This document shows positions 17,197 through 25,814 of a stretch of DNA of 64,000 bases, piece by piece. This stretch comes from Vibrio splendidus (lineage in GTDB: Bacteria; Pseudomonadota; Gammaproteobacteria; Enterobacterales; Vibrionaceae), in NCBI RefSeq assembly GCF_003345295.1, contig NZ_CP031056.1, positions 1,054,001-1,118,000 of the forward strand, read 5' to 3'. Below the pieces are notes generated by a model. It was given only the letters and a program-made list of their open reading frames with translations. It did no database searches and was not told where the DNA came from. Position numbers and translations under genes: made by a program. Every line of letters starts with the position of its first letter. Position 1 is the first letter of the stretch.

Positions 17197-18930
17197 ATGA
17201 GCAACGCTCGGCATAAATACAGACAAAACAGAGAAACTATTATGAATAACTTACCTCAATCCATCGAGGAGCTTAACCAGCTTCTTGAGACTGGCGCATC
17301 CGTCAACATTGATGCTGCTATCAAACACATTTCTGAGCTTCCTTACGCGACTTTCAGCCATGCCGAGATTAACAAGCAAGTGGGCCGTATGCTGGTCGCT
17401 TTGGTTCAAAGCCGTTTGGATTCCGTGTTGAATACCTCGTCAGAGAGGGCGTTTGTAGAACAAACCTTGCAAGAGCTCGAGCGCAGATTCTGTCTCCCTT
17501 CTTTTCGTCTGTCATCGTATATTCAGCCTGTCATCGGCCAGTATTTTCACGATCAATTTATCCAGCATTTAAAGCGTGAGATTGAAAACGACAGCGATAT
17601 CGAGAGAGGGGCGTTTGTCGAAGGTTTTATCACCGAGTTTGCCTCGCTATTTTCCCTAGACAGGAGGCACCTGCACAGCTTTAAGCTACAAGGGCGAATA
17701 AACCGTTATTTTCCGAGTGCGGATTTTCATTCCGTCAAGGCGCGCAAAAGTCGCTACGATCGGGATGAACTTCGTTTCCAGCGAGACCTATCAGATCTGA
17801 ATACCGCCCAACAAATAGGTCTGCGTAAGATCAAAAATACCAATGGTGGTAAGTTTGAATCTGGCACCGTGGCTGAAGGTGCGTGGGTAAAAATGATGGA
17901 TGAGTATTTTGGCGAGCAGTTTGACGTTCACCAAGACATGCCTATCCATTTTGACGGGCACCGCTTGCCTAAATTTGACATAGTGCTGAGCAAAAAAGAT
18001 CGCTCACACAGAACCCGTGCGATTACAGATTATGTCGACGCTAATGATGTCGTTGCGGCATTTGAAGTAAAAAGAACCCTTAAAAAACACCATGTGGCGT
18101 TTGGCGCTAAAGAGGCCAAGGAAATATTCGAGGATCGCTGCATGGGGTTAAAAAAAGCCGTCATGCCGCAGCACCGCTTCATCGATAGGCAGCTTACGCC
18201 GTATCAGATGCTGCGCGGTAAGATTTACTTTGGGGTATTGAGCCTAGATATTGACCCCGCCGCGATGGATGTGCTGATATCTGGCGATAACCACGCCGAG
18301 AGGCATCGAAACCTTGATTGCTTGCGCGAGCTTTCAGACCAAGATGAAGGGTTTTCTGACTACGCTGCAGACATTATTTATTGCCCTGAAAAGCTGCTCT
18401 GGGCCAAAGAAACCAAGCTGATGCCAAGAAGCTTAGATGATCAGCAAGATCTCTATTTTGTTCAACAAGGCGCCAATGATATCGATAGTTCGGTCTCATC
18501 TTTTGGTTATCTTATTGCTTCGATGCGGCGCTTTTTTATCGCGCAAGGCCATATCGCTAAAGCAGAGCGAGAAGAGTATCTTAAGCCTTATCAACACTTC
18601 GCTTTTCTTTATTCTGCCAGCAGCCGAGTTAGGATTTTTATCAGTACCATTGATTGGGATATGCCCTACCATGTTAAAGAGCTCGGTATCTATCTAAGAA
18701 CCGACATTCCCAACGAATACTCGAGTTTATTGTTATCAAACCGACAGCCACTAAAGGCCATGAAGCAATGGTCTACTGAGGCAGCGCAAGACATTGCAGG
18801 TTATGTAAAAAGAGAGCTTAAACGCATCGTAAAACTGGAGCTACAAAGGAACTATTTGCCGTTGCCTTTTGGTGTCTATCTGGATGATGACAGTTTTGAT
18901 GCCTACTGCGATTCTCTGTTTGCAGGTTAA
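17197..18930 (+). CDS. Putative PD-(D/E)XK nuclease-like protein (DUF6602-like)
   Basis: 577 aa from ATG 17197; an alternative start is residue 16 (17242, MNNLPQSIEE). The N-terminal 200 residues are helical. The central segment GTVAEGAWVKMMDEYFGEQF ... LPKFDIVLSKKD ... VVAAFEVKRTLKKHH shows a D...E-x-K arrangement (FD-I-V, E-V-K) typical of PD-(D/E)XK nucleases and of the DUF6602 group. The C-terminal 250 residues are unassigned. Codon use looks more GC-rich than the neighbours. It sits alone between repeat B copies beside a cyclophilin remnant, which suggests it arrived separately. A defence role is possible but not shown. Confidence 0.55.
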   Translation: MSNARHKYRQNRETIMNNLPQSIEELNQLLETGASVNIDAAIKHISELPYATFSHAEINKQVGRMLVALVQSRLDSVLNTSSERAFVEQTLQELERRFCLPSFRLSSYIQPVIGQYFHDQFIQHLKREIENDSDIERGAFVEGFITEFASLFSLDRRHLHSFKLQGRINRYFPSADFHSVKARKSRYDRDELRFQRDLSDLNTAQQIGLRKIKNTNGGKFESGTVAEGAWVKMMDEYFGEQFDVHQDMPIHFDGHRLPKFDIVLSKKDRSHRTRAITDYVDANDVVAAFEVKRTLKKHHVAFGAKEAKEIFEDRCMGLKKAVMPQHRFIDRQLTPYQMLRGKIYFGVLSLDIDPAAMDVLISGDNHAERHRNLDCLRELSDQDEGFSDYAADIIYCPEKLLWAKETKLMPRSLDDQQDLYFVQQGANDIDSSVSSFGYLIASMRRFFIAQGHIAKAEREEYLKPYQHFAFLYSASSRVRIFISTIDWDMPYHVKELGIYLRTDIPNEYSSLLLSNRQPLKAMKQWSTEAAQDIAGYVKRELKRIVKLELQRNYLPLPFGVYLDDDSFDAYCDSLFAG

Positions 18931-18996
18931 GCACAGTCGCATTGTTTATCGGCGCTCATAGAAATGGGCGCTGTTGCTGGTTTGGTAATGAGGAAT

Positions 18997-19233
18997 TTAT
19001 TTTACCGTCACTTTCTCAATCACCACATCTGTTACTGGCATATCTTCATGGCCGAACCTGGTGCAGGTTGGGATCTTTGCGATCTCGTTGACCACTTCCA
19101 TGCCTAGGGTGACTTTACCAAATACCGCGTAACCCCAGCCTTTGCTAGTTGGGGCGGTATGGCCTGAAAAGTCATTATCATCAAGATTAATAAAGAACTG
19201 CGCGGTCGCATAATGCGGCGCGTCGGTGCGTGA
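18997..19233 (-). pseudogene. Cyclophilin-type peptidyl-prolyl isomerase, 3' fragment
   Basis: 79 codons ending in TAA at 18997 translate to SRTDAPHYATAQFFINLDDN ... GWGYAVFGKVTLGMEVVNEI ... VIEKVTVK, the C-terminal half of a PpiA/PpiB-type cyclophilin. Homology starts abruptly near 19233 and no start codon exists. The 5' half has been removed, probably by the event that left repeat B 60 bp away. No isomerase activity is expected. Confidence 0.85.
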
Positions 19234-19434
19234 TCTGCGCCAATTAGACTGAACACTTCATTAAGCGAGTTTGACATACTGCATACCTAAACTAATTTAG
19301 CAAAGTCGCTGACACGGTTTTGTCCATTTACGAGTTTGTAAAGCCCCCAAAATACTTGTCGATGGGGGAACCTAAACCGCTATATGAACTAATATTACTT
19401 GTAAATAAATCCACATTGCCAAAAATAAATTATG
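19234..19434. other. Junction sequence with repeat B copy 2
   Basis: 200 bp of non-coding DNA between the cyclophilin break and the hydrolase gene; holds repeat B copy 2. Confidence 0.4.
19294..19337 (+). repeat. Dispersed repeat B, copy 2
   Basis: AATTTAGCAAAGTCGCTGAC then ACGGTTTTGTCC ... CGAGTTT, about 80% identical to 16751-16794, direct orientation. Confidence 0.65.
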
Positions 19435-20181
19435 CTAAATCTCTGAACTTATAATGGAGGCTATGTGAGTTCCTAGTTCTTCTTTTTTATATTCCATGTG
19501 TCCACTGACGAGGTGAGAAGCATCGAAATTTTGTATTTGCTTCTGAAATGGCGAGTTGATTTTATGCCGCCCAATAGGAGTGCTACGGAACGCAGTCCCT
19601 GTGCGGTAAAGATACTTCAAAACGCTATCGTTTTTTGAGTACACATTAAATATTCGCAAGCTGTAATTGTTTAGAGCAAACTGATTCCAATCACCTTGGT
19701 TAGAAACAGCACCACCCAGTAAGAAAACATTGTTTAATCGTTCAACGCGTTTAAGGTTGCGCAATGTATGGTAGCTTACACGAGCACCAAGAGAGTGGCC
19801 CATGACAACGTAGTTACCACTGTTTGAGTCGATATATTTAGCTAAGAATTCACCAGCTTCCTCGGTGTTGACTATCGATTTTCTCCATTCACTCGTCATG
19901 GCGGTCAGATCTACAGCTGATTTTGCCGATGAAAGTAAGGCCATACCTGGAACAAATGCGGATAGGGCAAAAGTTGCGACCTTCGAACTGGCAATACGTT
20001 TAATATTCTTACCGATGTTGCTTGCTGGCCACTCTAGATGCAATACAGTTGCGTCTTTGTAAGTGTTCTCAACAATACTCAACCAGTCAGTTAAGTCGTT
20101 ATCTGACTCCGAAAGGAAGCCATTGATAACAATCACAGTAGTATCTGTTCCTGATCGTATTTTACTAAGATTTAGACCCAT
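19435..20181 (-). CDS. Alpha/beta hydrolase (DUF726-like)
   Basis: A 248-aa protein with the nucleophile elbow GHSLGA (S130). Candidate acid and base are in YSKNDSVLKY and in the C-terminal ASHLVSGHMEY. N-terminal TVIVINGFLSESDND is the oxyanion-strand region. Layout and the hydrophobic FALSAFVPGMALLSSAKSAV (72-90) match DUF726 lipase-like hydrolases. The substrate is unknown. No signal peptide. It stands alone, with no partner in an operon. Confidence 0.75.
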   Translation of the reverse strand: MGLNLSKIRSGTDTTVIVINGFLSESDNDLTDWLSIVENTYKDATVLHLEWPASNIGKNIKRIASSKVATFALSAFVPGMALLSSAKSAVDLTAMTSEWRKSIVNTEEAGEFLAKYIDSNSGNYVVMGHSLGARVSYHTLRNLKRVERLNNVFLLGGAVSNQGDWNQFALNNYSLRIFNVYSKNDSVLKYLYRTGTAFRSTPIGRHKINSPFQKQIQNFDASHLVSGHMEYKKEELGTHIASIISSEI

Positions 20182-20482
20182 CGATTATTGTTACCTATGA
20201 ATTGAAAAAACCTGTAATTATGAATGAAATAGCTAATCACTAAAGTGATGATGGGCACGATTTATATAATCATTTATGAATAAAATTCTAATAGAATCAT
20301 AGTATTGGTTACATATCCTGGACTTTAACTTCTGTTGATAAAAAATAGGGGTGAACTTATAAATTATGTGTAGATCACAGCCTCGATCTCAGTTGATTGA
20401 CTCAGAGCTAGTTCATGAAGCTATCAACTTGCTTTTCTCCAAAAGCTTGATAAGAACAGGTCTCGATTCTTCAGGGGCTCAA
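20182..20482. other. Intergenic
   Basis: 301 bp, AT-rich, no gene or clear signal seen apart from the promoter region the hydrolase needs. Confidence 0.35.
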
Positions 20483-21736
20483 TTAACAGAGCACTCTCGG
20501 TAGATCTTTTAACTTTGTCGTGTATTGAGGGGATAAAAAGTTACGCTTCATAGCCCAGTCATGCGTGGTTCCTTGAGCGGCTAGGAATATCGAATCCCGA
20601 CCCAATTTGATATTGAGTTTATCTATGGCTTGCATCAACGCAGGGTTGTCTTGCTCCGAAAATAAGTCTTGCTGACGTTGCTTATCAGATACTAGATTCA
20701 ATGCTCCTACGCCAATCTTGTAATAGCTGACACCTGGTTTAAACAACCTTGTTGCCATCAACGTCACTGCTTTGGTCAACTTACCTGTGTCATTCGTCGG
20801 AAATTCAAATGTGCAAGTGTCTTTGAAGTTTTGCGGTATGTCATCGAAAGGCGACGTGTTGGCAAAAGCCATGAGAATAGCGCATGAGCTTTTCTGGTTA
20901 CGTGCTTTTCTTGCCACTGTGGCAGCGTGAAAGGCGAGAGCTTGCTTTAGCTCTTCAAGTGATGTTATTCGGTTGCCGACGCTGCGAGTGCTAAATATCT
21001 GTTGTTTGTCCACTCTGCATTCGTCCCAAATTTTACAAGGTTGGCCATTCAACTCACGAACTGTTCGTTCTATTTCTACATTGAAAGAGCACCTCGCTTG
21101 CTCAGGGTTTAAATTTGCTAGATCTAGAGCTGTTTCTATCCCCATTAACTTCATACGTTGTGTCAATCTTCTTCCAACGCCCCAAACTTCAGATACAGGT
21201 TGTGATGCTAAATATTGTTGGCGTTTGTCTTCAGAATCTATGATGCAGACACCATTCAATTCTTTGTCAACTTTTGCAACTCTGTTAGCCATTTTGGATA
21301 GTGTCAAAGTATCACCAGCACCAAAGCAAACGGGCAGTCGACATTCTTTCCAGACGGTTTGACGAATTCGTTGACCGAAAGAGGTTAAGTCTGACTCAAT
21401 ATGTGCAAAACGGCTGATATCTAAAAAGCATTCGTCTATTGAGTAAATGTGGCTCCTCGGTGAGAAAGCAGTAATTGTGGCCATCATTTTTGCAGACAGA
21501 TCAGCATATAAAGCATAGTTTGATGAAAAAACGTTCACACCACGCTTTTCAATGAGTGTCTTTTGCTTGAAATAGGGCTCAAATTTCTTAACTCCAGCTT
21601 CTTTTGCCAACCTATTTGCTGCTACAACGGCACCATCATTGTTTGATAAGACAATACAGGGTAGGTGTCGTAAATCAGGTCGAAATACCTGTTCACAAGC
21701 GACATACATAGCGTTGCAATCTATAAGAGCAAACAT
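20483..21736 (-). CDS. umuC: Y-family DNA polymerase V catalytic subunit UmuC-like
   Basis: 417 aa, the normal UmuC length. N-terminal FALIDCNAMYVACEQVFRPD holds the first catalytic Asp. YSIDECFLDIS (~100-110) holds the D-E pair. AGDTLTLSKMANRVAK and EVWGVGRRLTQRM (helix-hairpin-helix) follow, and the little-finger region comes after. It performs error-prone translesion synthesis with an activated UmuD dimer. Its start overlaps the end of umuD (21736), so the pair forms one SOS-controlled operon. Such pairs are common on integrative elements (rumAB-like). Confidence 0.93.
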   Translation of the reverse strand: MFALIDCNAMYVACEQVFRPDLRHLPCIVLSNNDGAVVAANRLAKEAGVKKFEPYFKQKTLIEKRGVNVFSSNYALYADLSAKMMATITAFSPRSHIYSIDECFLDISRFAHIESDLTSFGQRIRQTVWKECRLPVCFGAGDTLTLSKMANRVAKVDKELNGVCIIDSEDKRQQYLASQPVSEVWGVGRRLTQRMKLMGIETALDLANLNPEQARCSFNVEIERTVRELNGQPCKIWDECRVDKQQIFSTRSVGNRITSLEELKQALAFHAATVARKARNQKSSCAILMAFANTSPFDDIPQNFKDTCTFEFPTNDTGKLTKAVTLMATRLFKPGVSYYKIGVGALNLVSDKQRQQDLFSEQDNPALMQAIDKLNIKLGRDSIFLAAQGTTHDWAMKRNFLSPQYTTKLKDLPRVLC

Positions 21737-22146
21737 TACATGAACTCAGGCAGTGGTTTATGCAGACGAACAGAACGTATCACAACCCCTTCAATCGCAA
21801 AGGCATCTTCTGGATGGATCTCAATAGGTAAATGATGAGGATTTGCTGAAAGCAAAAGCTTGTTATGCACATCAAGGATCTTGCACATAAATGCACCATT
21901 TAAGCTGACAATAACGGTATCAAAATGCTGAGCCTGTGGCTTTCTATCGATGACTAACAAGTCGCCGTTGAAGATGCCAATTCTTTCCATGGAATCTCCA
22001 TTAGCATAAGCAAGGTATGTGGCATTAGGGTTATTGACTAGGACTGAATCCAGGGAAACACCAAGCTCAACATACTCAGCCGCTGGTGATTCCCATGAGG
22101 TGAGTGAGCAAGAAATACTGGATGGGGAAAGCGGTAGAATGTGCAT
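21736..22146 (-). CDS. umuD: SOS mutagenesis protein UmuD-like (S24 peptidase)
   Basis: 136 aa with the LexA/UmuD Ser-Lys dyad: S52 in ANGDSMERIG and K89 in AFMCKILD. ESPAAEYVELGVSLD matches the segment just after the self-cleavage site. The cleavage dipeptide (Cys-Gly in E. coli, commonly Xaa-Gly) aligns with Thr16-Ser17 here, so the P1' glycine is missing. The N-terminal arm is about eight residues shorter than in E. coli. Self-cleavage may be altered. Transcribed from a perfect SOS box 23 bp upstream and coupled to umuC. Confidence 0.9.
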   Translation of the reverse strand: MHILPLSPSSISCSLTSWESPAAEYVELGVSLDSVLVNNPNATYLAYANGDSMERIGIFNGDLLVIDRKPQAQHFDTVIVSLNGAFMCKILDVHNKLLLSANPHHLPIEIHPEDAFAIEGVVIRSVRLHKPLPEFM

Positions 22147-22160
22147 ATTTACGACCTTAG

Positions 22161-22192
22161 AACGTATACTGTATAAATATACAGTATACGTT
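22161..22192. promoter_or_regulatory. LexA (SOS) box of umuDC
   Basis: CTGT-ATAAATAT-ACAG at 22169-22184 matches the CTGT-N8-ACAG consensus exactly. It is embedded in a larger palindrome with 14-bp perfect arms (AACGTATACTGTAT and its complement) around AAAT. Very tight LexA control is expected. Confidence 0.93.
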
Positions 22193-22382
22193 CTGAAGCC
22201 GTCAATGTTTGTAAAACTAAGTGCGGTTTAATTAGCCGATGTTCGAGTTAATAAAGCTCACTTTTAAAAGTTGAGCCTGTTTGAACCAATCCGTTATGCG
22301 AGCGACTGAATCGTGATTTTCTTCACATGGTGGCAGTCTATTCCAATACTTTAGCTGTGAGTGTTTTTATTATTCTGTACGT

Positions 22383-22655
22383 ATGAATACTAAATCAATT
22401 TTTCTAGAGTATATCCATCGCGCAAATACTCAGTGCGATAGCTGTTTAAACCAGTTGTTCTCGTTGATGGCTAAAGCTGTGATGAAGGTCGATTCTGACG
22501 ACATAGCTTTGCATTTGATGAGCGATGTATCGGATCCCGACTTGTTGCTGCTGATCGTTTTAACCGATATTGATTTAACTACTCAGTATGACGAACTCAT
22601 ACTTGCGACCGCTGTCACTCACGTAATGAACTTTGAAAGTCATCCACTTCACTAG
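22383..22655 (+). CDS. Small hypothetical protein
   Basis: 90 aa, MNTKSIFLEYIHRANTQCDS ..., acidic, with helical leucine-rich stretches (DPDLLLLIVLTDIDLTTQYD). No signal peptide, no recognised domain, weak ribosome site. It lies divergent from umuDC with ~190 bp between. Confidence 0.45.
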   Translation: MNTKSIFLEYIHRANTQCDSCLNQLFSLMAKAVMKVDSDDIALHLMSDVSDPDLLLLIVLTDIDLTTQYDELILATAVTHVMNFESHPLH

Positions 22656-23074
22656 ATTTGTAACTTGGTGTTGAAAAATGCAGTTGCCTGGACAGTTTAT
22701 TGGTACAGTCATCAACATAACTTGTTTAGTTCTATCATTAGATTGCTAATTTGAAATGGTCTAAGTGTATAGGGTCACTTTCACCTTAATATTATATATA
22801 GAGTAAAAGTGACCCTCATGAAGACATCCCAAAGCTACGCTTTGAAAAACCTCGATGAGTTCATGAGCGTAGCTCATGGTTGTTCTTAGGTAAGTTAAGT
22901 ATCTCAATCCTGTGAAGAGCTACTTGTTCTTGGAGTAGTGGACTAAATAGCTTGATTACTTATTCGTAGTTACACTGCATGTTGGAAGACGGGTATTCAA
23001 ATAGAAGCGCGGCATAGCTACAAGCTTCTAGCATGTTCTGAGCTGATGAATTCGAGCCCAAATAAACCGAGTGA
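22656..23074. other. Intergenic with long inverted repeat
   Basis: 419 bp without a gene. Contains AGGGTCACTTT (22771-22781) and its complement AAAGTGACCCT (22806-22816) around an AT-rich 24-nt loop, a stable cruciform or hairpin without a T run. Confidence 0.45.
22771..22816. repeat. 11-bp inverted repeat with AT-rich loop
   Basis: Perfect arms AGGGTCACTTT / AAAGTGACCCT. Could be a protein-binding site, a terminator of the 90-aa gene, or a trace of a small inverted-repeat element. Confidence 0.6.
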
Positions 23075-23812
23075 TCAGCAACCTAAACGTTTCAATATTT
23101 CATTACTATCAGCTAAACCACTTGGCAGAGTATATGGAACGATTGATCTCAACTCTGATACTGTTAGGTTTTTAGTGCAGTAATTAGTATCTCGGCTTGT
23201 GTGCTGGTTCATAAGAAAGGTTACAGAATTGCCTTTCTCATCGTATACAATTTTGTAGTAATCCGAAGGTATTGCATGAGGCTCATCAGCTTTTGGCAAA
23301 GCATCCATTTCGTTACGGTAGAGAGTCCCAGTAATAACGTACAGGTTTTCTCGAAACCCAACGGCATCCCTAACTGCTTCTTCCAAGTTTTTCCATGCGC
23401 CTTGGTTTAAGTCTTTTGATTGGGGAGTGATATTCGATAGATAGTTAAGAGTAGGCCAATAGCGACTGCCGACAAAACTGGCTAAGGGAGCCTGGTGTCC
23501 ACGATCAACATCGAGCTTACTTGAAGCCCCAGTATAATCACCTTTCTCTAATCGTTCAGCTTCAACAAGTAGAGGGTTATTTTTCCAAGTCCGATTAGTT
23601 GTTGTTCCAAAGTTAAGAATATCGACTTCATATGCGACCCAATCAGCAAACTGTGTTTTCTTGTTTTGAGAGAGTGTGTACAAACGCTCGAAAATGACTA
23701 CATTACCGTCTATTTCTAGACTAGGGCAGCCAATTGGGCAGTTTGGTGTCCGAAATTCAGCAGCACTCAAAACCCCTGAGGCTAACACTGTAATTGCTAT
23801 CCATGATTTCAT
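23075..23812 (-). CDS. Secreted DNA/RNA non-specific endonuclease (NUC family)
   Basis: Start set at 23812 (MKSWIAITVLASG) with AAAGGA about seven bases upstream. 245 aa with a signal peptide (cleavage after VLSA, ~17). Central motif DVDRGHQAPLAS gives the DRGH catalytic His106. LSNITPQSKDLNQGAW gives the metal-binding Asn. This is the beta-beta-alpha-metal fold of Serratia nuclease/NUC1. Two cysteine pairs (CPIGC near 24; C-terminal CTKN and LGC) suggest disulphides and export. Likely a periplasmic or extracellular nuclease that degrades DNA for nutrition or limits DNA uptake. It differs from EndA/Xds family sequences. Confidence 0.88.
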   Translation of the reverse strand: MKSWIAITVLASGVLSAAEFRTPNCPIGCPSLEIDGNVVIFERLYTLSQNKKTQFADWVAYEVDILNFGTTTNRTWKNNPLLVEAERLEKGDYTGASSKLDVDRGHQAPLASFVGSRYWPTLNYLSNITPQSKDLNQGAWKNLEEAVRDAVGFRENLYVITGTLYRNEMDALPKADEPHAIPSDYYKIVYDEKGNSVTFLMNQHTSRDTNYCTKNLTVSELRSIVPYTLPSGLADSNEILKRLGC

Positions 23813-24343
23813 TATCATTCCTTTAGATGAGCTTCGACCCAAACTTAGCATAACTATCAAAACGGTAGAAGTAGAGTGGGTGAACATCTCTGACACGGAT
23901 ATATTCCATTTCGTTTCATTTTGCTTTCCTTGTGAGCTTCCTTATTCTGACGTTTTTCCTAATTAGCAGTCTTATTCTGACGTTTTTCTTAATTGGCAGT
24001 TTTATTCTGAAGTTTTTCACCATTTCGGTCTTCGACTTGAAGATTAACTGTGTGACAAGATTGCTTGGTGATCACATGGCTTAGTGCCAAATCTCTAAAA
24101 CGTTTGTGCCCCTTTATGCGTTAGAGTAGAAGCGCTCTAATCCCTCAAAGCTGTAGTTTTGCCCAACCAAAACTTATCCGAAACGCGAATTTTATCGGAA
24201 TAGTGACATTAGATTAACCTCAGCAATCTAACTCACACCTTTTATCGATAAGTTGCTGATTTTTAATTGATATTATTTTCTTAAAAAGGCATTATGGTGG
24301 AGTTAAAAAACGGCTTTTAGTCGTCTGAATAGCGTTACATTTT
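23813..24343. other. Intergenic with 30-bp tandem repeats
   Basis: 531 bp. Contains three adjacent 30-bp repeats (23941-24030), roughly 130 bp upstream of the nuclease start. The rest shows no gene. Confidence 0.5.
23941..24030. repeat. Three tandem 30-bp repeats
   Basis: Units start CTTATTCTGACGTTTTTC at 23941 and 23971 and TTTATTCTGAAGTTTTTC at 24001. The first two differ at three positions and share AATT(A/G)GCAGT ends; the third decays at its end. Exact 30-bp period, about three helical turns. Confidence 0.85.
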
Positions 24344-24352
24344 TTGGTAAGT

Positions 24353-25060
24353 ATGATGGAAGTAACAAGCTTTATAGTAAAACATATAGCGGTAGTTTTG
24401 CCTGCTGCTGTTGGTGTATCAACATTGATTGGTAAGCATTGGTTTGATAAATCTTTACAAAAGCATAAACAAGCATTTGAAAAAGATATCAAAGAAAGCG
24501 ACGCAAACAATGCGAAGAAAATTAAAGAACTAGATAATAAACATGCAGCAAGCATGAAAGCTCTAGATGAAAAACATGCGCTGGAAATGAAAAGAACTCA
24601 GCGTTTTTTTTCTATATCTCAATCGACCTTTGAAAAACTCTTTGATAAGAAATTAAATGTATATAATAGGTTGTTAATGGTGAGTCTTGAATTTAAAAAG
24701 TTCAATTCTGAAAACGGATTTAATGAGGTCTTCGAGTATCAGTTTGATTCATGCCTAAACTACGTCAATATCCTAAAGAAAGAGATAGAAGATAATCGTT
24801 TGTACTTGTCCGACTCATTAGTTAATGACTTTAATTTTTGGTATGTAAAAGCGGCACCATTCTATCTTCGCTTGGATACGATTGAGATCAATATTCGACG
24901 TAATAACAGTGATAATGAGCATATAGGAACGATAATTTCTGAAGCTCAAGAAGAGGAAATTAGAGAGATGCTAATTGAGACTAATGACGCTCTAAATAAT
25001 ATCTTTAATCAAATTGAGGCTGATGCATCTGCTTTTCGAAAAAGCATGCATATCATTTAG
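24353..25060 (+). CDS. Membrane-anchored coiled-coil protein
   Basis: The start is ATG 24353 (MMEVTSF), with GGTAAG before it; a TTG nine bases earlier is less likely. 235 aa. One N-terminal membrane segment (FIVKHIAVVLPAAVGVSTLI, ~6-26), then a highly charged coiled coil (~30-85, rich in K/E with KHA repeats), then a helical soluble domain. The topology resembles cell-envelope or phage-defence membrane effectors, but no family is recognised. It lies between tandem repeats and a truncated attC-like sequence, so it may once have been an integron cassette. Confidence 0.6.
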   Translation: MMEVTSFIVKHIAVVLPAAVGVSTLIGKHWFDKSLQKHKQAFEKDIKESDANNAKKIKELDNKHAASMKALDEKHALEMKRTQRFFSISQSTFEKLFDKKLNVYNRLLMVSLEFKKFNSENGFNEVFEYQFDSCLNYVNILKKEIEDNRLYLSDSLVNDFNFWYVKAAPFYLRLDTIEINIRRNNSDNEHIGTIISEAQEEEIREMLIETNDALNNIFNQIEADASAFRKSMHII

Positions 25061-25075
25061 TGCCTGCAAAAAACT

Positions 25076-25135
25076 TTACAAACTGTTTAAGAGTGATTCG
25101 CAATGCGTGGCATTTTTACTATTCGCTGCGTTTAG
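25076..25135 (+). repeat. Truncated VCR/attC-like sequence
   Basis: ACAAACTGTTTAAGAGTGAT and TCGCAATGCGTGGCATTTTT match the first half of Vibrio superintegron attC repeats. The 3' half with GTTRRRY is absent, so the site is probably non-functional. Confidence 0.6.
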
Positions 25136-25151
25136 TTTTTAAGAGAGAATT

Positions 25152-25751
25152 GTGGAAAAATTACTAAATATATTTGGCTATTACAAAAGAAAGCCCAAGA
25201 GCACTAGCCCTTCAATTATTACGTATAGGGAGCCTCAATCCCCCGAAGAAAACACTCGAAAATTGAAAGAAATCGTAGCAGAGGGAAATAAGTGGTTTAG
25301 GGCTAGAACGCAGGAGTCCAACGCTAAAACTGGTATGTTTTTTAGTATTGTTCTTCTCATTGAATTCAAGCTAAGTCATCTACTAGTGTGCATTGAGCCT
25401 GATATCAAAGGTGCGATGTTAGGTAAGAAAATTGATACTTTTAAGTCCTTTATTAATATTTATGACTTTGAGGATGCGAGTGAGAAGAAAGAGGCTAGGG
25501 AGTTGTTACCTGCCCTGCATGAAATAAAGAATATTCGAAATAAGCTCGCTCACGACCTCATGAAATCAAATATTGAGATCAAAGAACTTCCTAGGACTAT
25601 GGCTTATGTCCGAAAACGAGATAAAGACTTTGTTAAGGATGTTCTCGGTAAAATCGAAGATGATGGTGAAAAATCCTGTGTGTTGTTGGCTAAGTTCGGC
25701 TTCATGTTTTCAGTAGAACTGGCACATTTAGCTATAACAGTAGATCTGTAG
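25152..25751 (+). CDS. HEPN-like gene cassette protein
   Basis: 199 aa from GTG 25152 preceded by AGAGAG. Helical. Residues ~115-135 ALHEIKNIRNKLAHDLMKS contain R-x4-H (RNKLAH), the HEPN signature. It resembles small HEPN/MltR-type proteins, some of which are RNases in toxin or defence modules. The stop codon abuts a complete attC-like site (25751-25814), and a truncated attC precedes the gene, so this is a former integron gene cassette. No antitoxin is evident in the cassette. Confidence 0.65.
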   Translation: MEKLLNIFGYYKRKPKSTSPSIITYREPQSPEENTRKLKEIVAEGNKWFRARTQESNAKTGMFFSIVLLIEFKLSHLLVCIEPDIKGAMLGKKIDTFKSFINIYDFEDASEKKEARELLPALHEIKNIRNKLAHDLMKSNIEIKELPRTMAYVRKRDKDFVKDVLGKIEDDGEKSCVLLAKFGFMFSVELAHLAITVDL

Positions 25752-25814
25752 CCCAACATATACAGAATTTAAGAGAGATTCTCAATGCTTGGCATTTTCA
25801 GTCTAACGTTGGGT
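25751..25814 (+). repeat. attC recombination site (VCR-like)
   Basis: 64 bp bounded by GCCCAAC (25751-25757, RYYYAAC) and GTTGGGT (25808-25814, GTTRRRY), with VCR-type interior AGATTCTCAATGCTTGGCAT. It begins at the stop codon of the HEPN-like gene, as cassette attC sites do. Confidence 0.75.

Noticed and set aside
23941..24030. CRISPR array
   Set aside because: The 30-bp units are directly adjacent, without spacers, and no cas genes are near.
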